DNA of 35,402 bases from an uncultured Prevotellaceae bacterium (lineage in GTDB: Bacteria > Bacteroidota > Bacteroidia > Bacteroidales > Bacteroidaceae): contig CALBJW010000221.1 in assembly GCA_937893145.1 (NCBI GenBank), forward strand, positions 1 through 35,402, in the 5' to 3' direction. Made by a program: the position numbers and the translations under genes. A model generated the notes under the pieces. The model worked only from the letters and a program-made list of their open reading frames with translations. It was not told where the DNA came from and did not search any database. Positions 30,791-35,402 of this stretch are shown piece by piece. The number at the start of each line of letters is the position of its first letter. Position 1 is the first letter of the stretch.

Positions 30791-33700
30791 TCAAAACACA
30801 TATCCATCCACAAGGATTTGGACATCGGTAGGGGTGAGAGTGCCGTTGGTGTCCATATCCATCGTTGGATTGTACTGCTTCTGTAGTATATGGTTGATGA
30901 GGGTTACAGCCTCCTTCACAGTCACAGGAGAGTATGAAAGGGAGAAATTGTCGAAGGCATAGATGCGTTCACCATCGCCATCGGGATGAGAGGCACATAC
31001 TCCTATCTTATATACTGTGTTGCCATCGGCAAAGAAGGTGAGGGAGGGCGACTCCCAGGTGTTTGCCTTCTGCGACACAAACTTGGTATCGTTGATGAAG
31101 ATATAGCCTTTGCCCGATGTGTCGGATGTAAGCATATCGGCTGTAAGGGTATATTTGCCTTGAGGGAGTTTCACTTCCTGATAGAACTTTATGTCTGATG
31201 CTCCCCAACGCTGGCGAATCCAGAGGGTCTGAGCACCACCCTTTGGATTCTGTGGTTTGCCGCTGAAGAACTGTCCATAGTATAGGTCGCCACTCTTCAA
31301 GGCATTGAAGTCGTTCTCGTTGCGAGCGCTATAATCTATTGTCCATCCTTCTGGAATATAGATGGCACGGTCTGTCGAGACTCCACTACCCTGCATCACT
31401 GAGTACTTGCCCTCGAAGTTGGCATTTGTCAACGACGATGCGTATTCCTTTTCGCGAAAGGGGATGCTTTGAGCATCACACACCTCCTTCTGCGTTAGTG
31501 CGATGTCGTAAACGACGAGGTTAGAGATTGTGCCGACGAAATCGACATTGTTTCTTGATTCGGATGTGTCCCACCACTGAGCACGACCTACATAGTTGCG
31601 TGCATCACCAGCAGACTCATATATCATATATGGCTCGTTCTGGTTGGCAGTACCCGATACCACTTCCTCGCCATTGAGGTAAATCTTTGTGACCTTTGTT
31701 GCAGCATCGAAGGTGACTGCTATCTTGTAGTCCTTGTTGGTTTCGAGTTGCACAGGACTATTCACCAATGTTGTTGTGCCACCATTGTACTTGACTCCAG
31801 CCGTAAGGGCATTGGCACGGAGAAACACGGAGTTGCCACTTCCACCACCAAAGTCATAGAGACGAGGTGCTCCTGTGAGCGACTTGGCATTAGCCTGAAG
31901 CACTACGGTATAGCTACGCATTCCCTTGAGAATACCTTCTGGAAGTTTGCCGTACTTGTTGGTAGCGAAACCTGTTGCGGTATTGGATGTCTGGTCGAGG
32001 GAGGCGAGGGTAGTTCGCACATTGTTCTTCAGATTGCGAGGATAGACTGTGACATCGAACGTTTTCACTGAAGTACCCACTGTGGCTGTAAGGGTAACTA
32101 CTGTCTGCTGTTTTGGGAGACGAACAAGTCCGGTGTTTGACACAACATATTCATTGTTTGAAGTCCAGGTGATAGGCTTTCCCGAAGGTGTTGATGAAGG
32201 AAGAACGAAGTCGGTCACGACCTTATCCTGCAGGGTGACACTCTCCAAATCGGCTGCATCGATACTATTCTTTATATAGGACTGAGAAACGCACTCGTTG
32301 GAATAGGCGGTATTGTAAACAGTCACATTCGAAGCATTGGAGATGCCCTTCTGGAGTGTACCAGTATAGTCTATCTTCATATCGATGATGCCATTGCGAT
32401 AGACGGTGAGATACTTGCCATCTGTGGTGAGGGTGAGGTTGAATCTGCCGAGTTTGGTCTTGGAGAACCACTTTCCACCTGTGGTTGATGTGTTTTCTGT
32501 TGCCCAACTGTCGGCTGTGCCAAGCACATTCTGGCTTGTATAGGTCTTGCCATCAATCTTGATGTAGGAATATTGCTGAGCGTTGACACCGAAGATGATA
32601 TTGTTTATCGTGAGCAAGTCGCCCTGATAGTTGTTGGCATCAATCTGCATATCAACAGAATATGTTGCTCCCGATGTGCTGTTCAGATTCTGCGGAAGGG
32701 TTGTTTCTGCTACGATGCTTGTTGGATAACCAGTCTTGTATGTGGAATTGACTATCCAGTAATAGTAGTCGCCATACATCCACGAGAGACGAAGGGCATC
32801 TGCACCATCCTTAGCGTTCTTCGTACCTTCGATGACGAAAGGACGAGCATTGCTCTTTGCCGAATTTCTTGTTACGGCTTCACTCTTTACTACTTTTGAA
32901 TTCTCATCGAGTGTGTATTTCCATATCTCATGAATACCATTGACTGGCACACCACAATACACGGTGTTGACATCATCACGATCGATAGCCATACCAGCAG
33001 AATAGCAGTTCTCGGTGTTGCTGCTGTGGTGGAAATACTTACCACCATTGGCAATGAAACTGGCGTTCCATGCTGTGCCATTCCACTTTGCATAGTAGTA
33101 GTCGTGGTTTTGCTTGTCGCTGCTAATCTTTGTCATACCGATGACAGGGTTACCCTTTGTGTCGAATGCCATATTCCATATCCAGTCGCGGCGGTCTGAT
33201 GTAGCATCAACGACGGTTGCAGGATATGCGGACTTGTATGTGTCGGTCTTCTCTACCTTGAATGTTCCGTTCTGCACAGTAGAGAGTTTCTTTCCTTTAA
33301 TGTCATAGAGACACTTGTCGTTCACATCAAACACATTGCAGTACAACCAGTTTGGATATTCATTATCTGGATGACCAGTAGTATATGCAAGGTAAATCTT
33401 ATCCTTGCCATTGCTCATATACTTGGCGTATGGACGAGCACCTGTACTCTGCACCATCTGGTATGGTCCCCAAGTGAACTTGATGTCATCGTTGGCATCT
33501 GGCATACTCATCTGTGCCACCGTAGGGTGCCAACCGATACCACGCCAACACATATAGATGTGGTCTGGGTCATCGCTGAGGATGTAAGGGTTTGGGTAAG
33601 TGGTGTTGTTGGCTGTAGCGAGTCGCTTCTCCTCACCGAGCTGGGTGATGTCGCCAGGACGCTTAGAGATGCGATAATAGAAACAAGCCTCGTCGGTGTG

Positions 33701-34042
33701 GCGAGAGTAGATAATCATAATTCGTTCATCAGGAAGAACGAGGAAGGCAGGATTGTCGTGGTCGTCTGGTTGGAACCAACTGCGGATAAGCACCTCACTC
33801 GTGGTCTTGGTTTTCCAATCGACTTGAGTTGCCTTGATGCTACCGTGATTGTCGATGTAGCCCACATAGGTAGCATTGATAGTGCCAGAGTTGTTTTCGT
33901 AATGCAGAGCACGAGGGTCTGCAAACCAACACCAAGCTCCTTCATCGGCTATGGTATAGCCAGTGAATGTGCTTGCATCTTGTGCCATTGCCGATGCAAA
34001 ACCGAACAACAGCACGGAGATAAACATAAAGAATCGATTCAT
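30791..34042 (-). CDS. Secreted BNR-repeat/LamG protein with dockerin-like tail
   Basis: 1083 aa with signal peptide MNRFFMFISVLLFGFASAMA then Q. The first about 430 residues are a BNR_4-type beta-propeller (TFTGYTIADEGAWCWFADPR, IMIIYSRHTDEACFYYRISK, WRGIGWHPTVAQMS). About 440-570 is a LamG/concanavalin-like domain, about 580-660 a bacterial Ig-like domain (VTLQDKVVTDFVLPSSTPSG), about 660-830 a second LamG-like domain with RTTLASLDQ and GAPRLYDFGGG, then a jelly-roll carbohydrate-binding domain. The C terminus has the calcium loop DMDTNGTLTPTD, a dockerin-like tail. Such proteins bind or process plant glycans, and the propeller resembles that of polysaccharide lyases and sialidase-fold proteins. 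Catalytic activity is not assigned. Divergent from the GH28 gene, so a pectin-related role is possible. Confidence 0.8.
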   Translation of the reverse strand: MNRFFMFISVLLFGFASAMAQDASTFTGYTIADEGAWCWFADPRALHYENNSGTINATYVGYIDNHGSIKATQVDWKTKTTSEVLIRSWFQPDDHDNPAFLVLPDERIMIIYSRHTDEACFYYRISKRPGDITQLGEEKRLATANNTTYPNPYILSDDPDHIYMCWRGIGWHPTVAQMSMPDANDDIKFTWGPYQMVQSTGARPYAKYMSNGKDKIYLAYTTGHPDNEYPNWLYCNVFDVNDKCLYDIKGKKLSTVQNGTFKVEKTDTYKSAYPATVVDATSDRRDWIWNMAFDTKGNPVIGMTKISSDKQNHDYYYAKWNGTAWNASFIANGGKYFHHSSNTENCYSAGMAIDRDDVNTVYCGVPVNGIHEIWKYTLDENSKVVKSEAVTRNSAKSNARPFVIEGTKNAKDGADALRLSWMYGDYYYWIVNSTYKTGYPTSIVAETTLPQNLNSTSGATYSVDMQIDANNYQGDLLTINNIIFGVNAQQYSYIKIDGKTYTSQNVLGTADSWATENTSTTGGKWFSKTKLGRFNLTLTTDGKYLTVYRNGIIDMKIDYTGTLQKGISNASNVTVYNTAYSNECVSQSYIKNSIDAADLESVTLQDKVVTDFVLPSSTPSGKPITWTSNNEYVVSNTGLVRLPKQQTVVTLTATVGTSVKTFDVTVYPRNLKNNVRTTLASLDQTSNTATGFATNKYGKLPEGILKGMRSYTVVLQANAKSLTGAPRLYDFGGGSGNSVFLRANALTAGVKYNGGTTTLVNSPVQLETNKDYKIAVTFDAATKVTKIYLNGEEVVSGTANQNEPYMIYESAGDARNYVGRAQWWDTSESRNNVDFVGTISNLVVYDIALTQKEVCDAQSIPFREKEYASSLTNANFEGKYSVMQGSGVSTDRAIYIPEGWTIDYSARNENDFNALKSGDLYYGQFFSGKPQNPKGGAQTLWIRQRWGASDIKFYQEVKLPQGKYTLTADMLTSDTSGKGYIFINDTKFVSQKANTWESPSLTFFADGNTVYKIGVCASHPDGDGERIYAFDNFSLSYSPVTVKEAVTLINHILQKQYNPTMDMDTNGTLTPTDVQILVDGYVF

Positions 34043-34074
34043 AAAAATATTGTTAATAGATTAGGTTTTGCACG

Positions 34075-34082
34075 CAAAGATA
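34075..34082 (-). promoter_or_regulatory. Promoter of BNR/LamG gene
   Basis: Minus-strand TATCTTTG at 34082-34075, exact -7 box, 33 nt before the ATG at 34042. Confidence 0.66.
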
Positions 34083-34168
34083 TACATTTTCCCATAACTT
34101 TCCAACTAACAGCACAAGAAAAGACTATCATTTTTTCTCATTTGCTTGCAAAATTGATTTATTACATA

Positions 34169-34176
34169 TATCTTTG
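34169..34176 (+). promoter_or_regulatory. Promoter of GH28 gene
   Basis: TATCTTTG at 34169-34176, exact -7 box. CTTG at 34145-34148, 20 nt upstream, may be the -33 element. It lies 33 nt before the ATG at 34209. Confidence 0.66.
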
Positions 34177-34208
34177 TAGCGGAAAAATCAAAATTAACAA
34201 AACCTATT

Positions 34209-35402
34209 ATGATTATGAAAAATGTAAAAAGTATGATGCTGGCTCTGATCGGATGCATGATTGCAGTCGGTGCTTATGCAGGAGTATGGGACACTGAATA
34301 CCCTGCACTCGAGAAGAGTATTCAGAAGGTGAAGCTCGTTGACAAGGAGTTTCCTATCACTAAGTACGGAGCAAAGGTTAATGCTTCGGCAAAGACAAAC
34401 CAGAAGGCTATCAACAATGCCATCAAGGCAGCAAACAAGGCTGGCGGCGGTAAGGTCATCGTTCCAGAAGGCACATGGAGCACTGGTGCTATCACTATGC
34501 TCAGCAATGTGAACCTCCACATCGAGAAGGGTGCTACTCTCCTCTTCGCTTTCGAACTCGACCTTTATCCTGTAGTCGAGACTCGTTGGGAAGGTCTTGG
34601 TTGCTACAACATCTCTCCACTCATCTATGCTAATGGGCAGCACGACATTGCCATCACTGGTGAAGGCACTATCGACGGTGGTGCATCGACTGATGCTTGG
34701 TGGTTCTGGCAGCAGACTAAGGAGCGTTTCGGTTGGAAGCCTGGCAGATATTCAATGATTCCAAGTCGTAAGCTCCTTCAGGAGCAGAGCGAAGATGGCA
34801 CTCCTATCGAAAAGCGTATATACAACAAGAAGAACCCTATGCGTCCACAGTCAGTAAACTTCATGAAGTGTGACCGTGTACTCATCGAGGATGTCACACT
34901 CCTTCGTTCTCCATTCTGGGTGCTCCACCCTACTCTCTGCAACGATGTCACAGTTCGTGGTGTGAAGGTTATCAACGATGGTCCTAACGGTGATGGTTGC
35001 GACCCAGAAAGCTGTAACCGAGTACTCATCGAGAACTGTCTCTTCCAGACAGGTGACGACTGTATCGCTATCAAGAGTGGTCGCAACAAGGATGGTCGTA
35101 TGTGGAATGTACCATGTCAGAACATCATCGTTCGTAACTGTAAGATGAAGGACGGTCACGGTGGTGTGGTTGTAGGTAGTGAAATCTCTGGTGGCTACAA
35201 GAACCTCTTCGTAGAGAACTGTGAGATGGATAGTCCTAACCTTGAGCGTGTGGTTCGTATCAAGACTAACACTTGTCGTGGTGGTATCATCGAGAACATC
35301 TATGTTCGCAATGTCAAAGTTGGCCAATGTGGAGAAAGAGTCGTGCGCATAAATCTCCAGTATGAAAACCGCGAAAAATGCGAACGCGGACACATTCCTA
35401 CA
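34209..35402 (+). CDS. GH28 polygalacturonase, cut by window end
   Basis: At least 398 aa; the reading frame is open to the last base. Start ATG 34209 (alternative 34215), signal peptide to AGAYA/G region (residues 1-24). Right-handed beta-helix of GH28 with the catalytic residues: D262 (N-G-D-G motif), D283/D284 (TGDDC), H317 (GHGG) and R350-I-K352. It hydrolyses alpha-1,4 bonds between galacturonic acids of pectin or releases terminal residues. The early strand pattern (AIIKAANKAGGG, VNLHIEKGATL) fits the exo-acting Bacteroidetes type, which cannot be confirmed. Divergent from the BNR/LamG gene; the two promoters lie 94 nt apart. Confidence 0.9.
   Translation, partial: MIMKNVKSMMLALIGCMIAVGAYAGVWDTEYPALEKSIQKVKLVDKEFPITKYGAKVNASAKTNQKAINNAIKAANKAGGGKVIVPEGTWSTGAITMLSNVNLHIEKGATLLFAFELDLYPVVETRWEGLGCYNISPLIYANGQHDIAITGEGTIDGGASTDAWWFWQQTKERFGWKPGRYSMIPSRKLLQEQSEDGTPIEKRIYNKKNPMRPQSVNFMKCDRVLIEDVTLLRSPFWVLHPTLCNDVTVRGVKVINDGPNGDGCDPESCNRVLIENCLFQTGDDCIAIKSGRNKDGRMWNVPCQNIIVRNCKMKDGHGGVVVGSEISGGYKNLFVENCEMDSPNLERVVRIKTNTCRGGIIENIYVRNVKVGQCGERVVRINLQYENREKCERGHIPT

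Noticed and set aside
33371..34297. 308-codon open frame on the plus strand
   Set aside because: It is antisense to the BNR/LamG gene and runs into the start of the GH28 gene in another frame. It has no family resemblance and poor amino-acid composition.
1..35402. tRNA, insertion sequence or SusC/SusD genes
   Set aside because: None recognised on either strand; the glycosidase genes here are isolated units.

Overview
The window looks like chromosomal DNA of a gut or rumen Bacteroidetes, most likely Prevotella/Segatella-like. Two things point there. About twenty upstream regions carry the Bacteroidetes sigma -7 box TAnnTTTG, several with TTTG 18-20 nt further upstream. The gene content is also typical: secreted polysaccharide hydrolases (GH2, GH28, GH29, GH115, a BNR/LamG/dockerin-like protein), a cytoplasmic pullulanase, and DUF3737, DUF3667 and DUF3810 proteins. 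No SusC/SusD pair is present, so these enzymes are dispersed rather than part of a complete polysaccharide utilisation locus inside the window. No rRNA or tRNA gene is seen inside it.

Layout. 1-3.1 kb: leftward pullulanase and CPBP-protease operon, with a promoter firing out of the left edge. 3.2-6.4 kb: rightward barrel-like outer-membrane protein (apparently an ATT start), MATE exporter, DUF3737 protein. 6.35-9.7 kb: leftward lipoprotein and a large secreted protein with duplicated modules. 9.7-10.3 kb: gene-free, but with a promoter/terminator unit that could be a small RNA. 10.3-14.5 kb: rightward GH2 enzyme, a broken TlpA-like thioredoxin gene, an ECF sigma factor and a four-helix membrane protein. 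14.6-16.5 kb: leftward four-gene zeta-toxin operon ending in an ExoIII-like protein that lacks the catalytic Asp-His pair. 16.6-19.2 kb: GH115 alpha-glucuronidase. 19.3-20.5 kb: AAA/DUF4143 ATPase whose 5' leader is an interleaved inverted repeat. 20.6-23.9 kb: leftward operon DUF3810, NimA-like flavoprotein, 5'-nucleotidase-like phosphoesterase; the last gene has repeat elements inserted in frame. 24-27.6 kb: AT-rich accessory island with a second candidate small RNA, a 47-bp palindrome, a possibly frameshifted small membrane protein, a PD-(D/E)XK nuclease, a HepT/MntA toxin-antitoxin pair and a nested inverted-repeat/iteron structure. 27.6-35.4 kb: GH29 fucosidase, PncC/CinA amidase, DUF3667 protein, BNR/LamG protein, and a GH28 polygalacturonase cut by the right edge.

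Working together. The glycosidases suggest a cell that trims arabinoglucuronoxylan, pectin and fucosylated or galactosylated glycans and stores or uses alpha-glucan in the cytoplasm. The accessory stretches (14.6-16.5, 19.3-20.5 and 24-27.6 kb) hold toxin-antitoxin, nuclease and ATPase genes of the kind found in defence or addiction islands. The nuclease and the MntA/HepT pair have matching copies of one roughly 70-bp promoter region, which implies common control. The strongest undescribed signals are the nested inverted repeat at 27168-27575, the interleaved leader at 20445-20507, the coding palindromic inserts in the phosphoesterase, the duplicated promoter region, and two promoter-terminator units without a protein gene.
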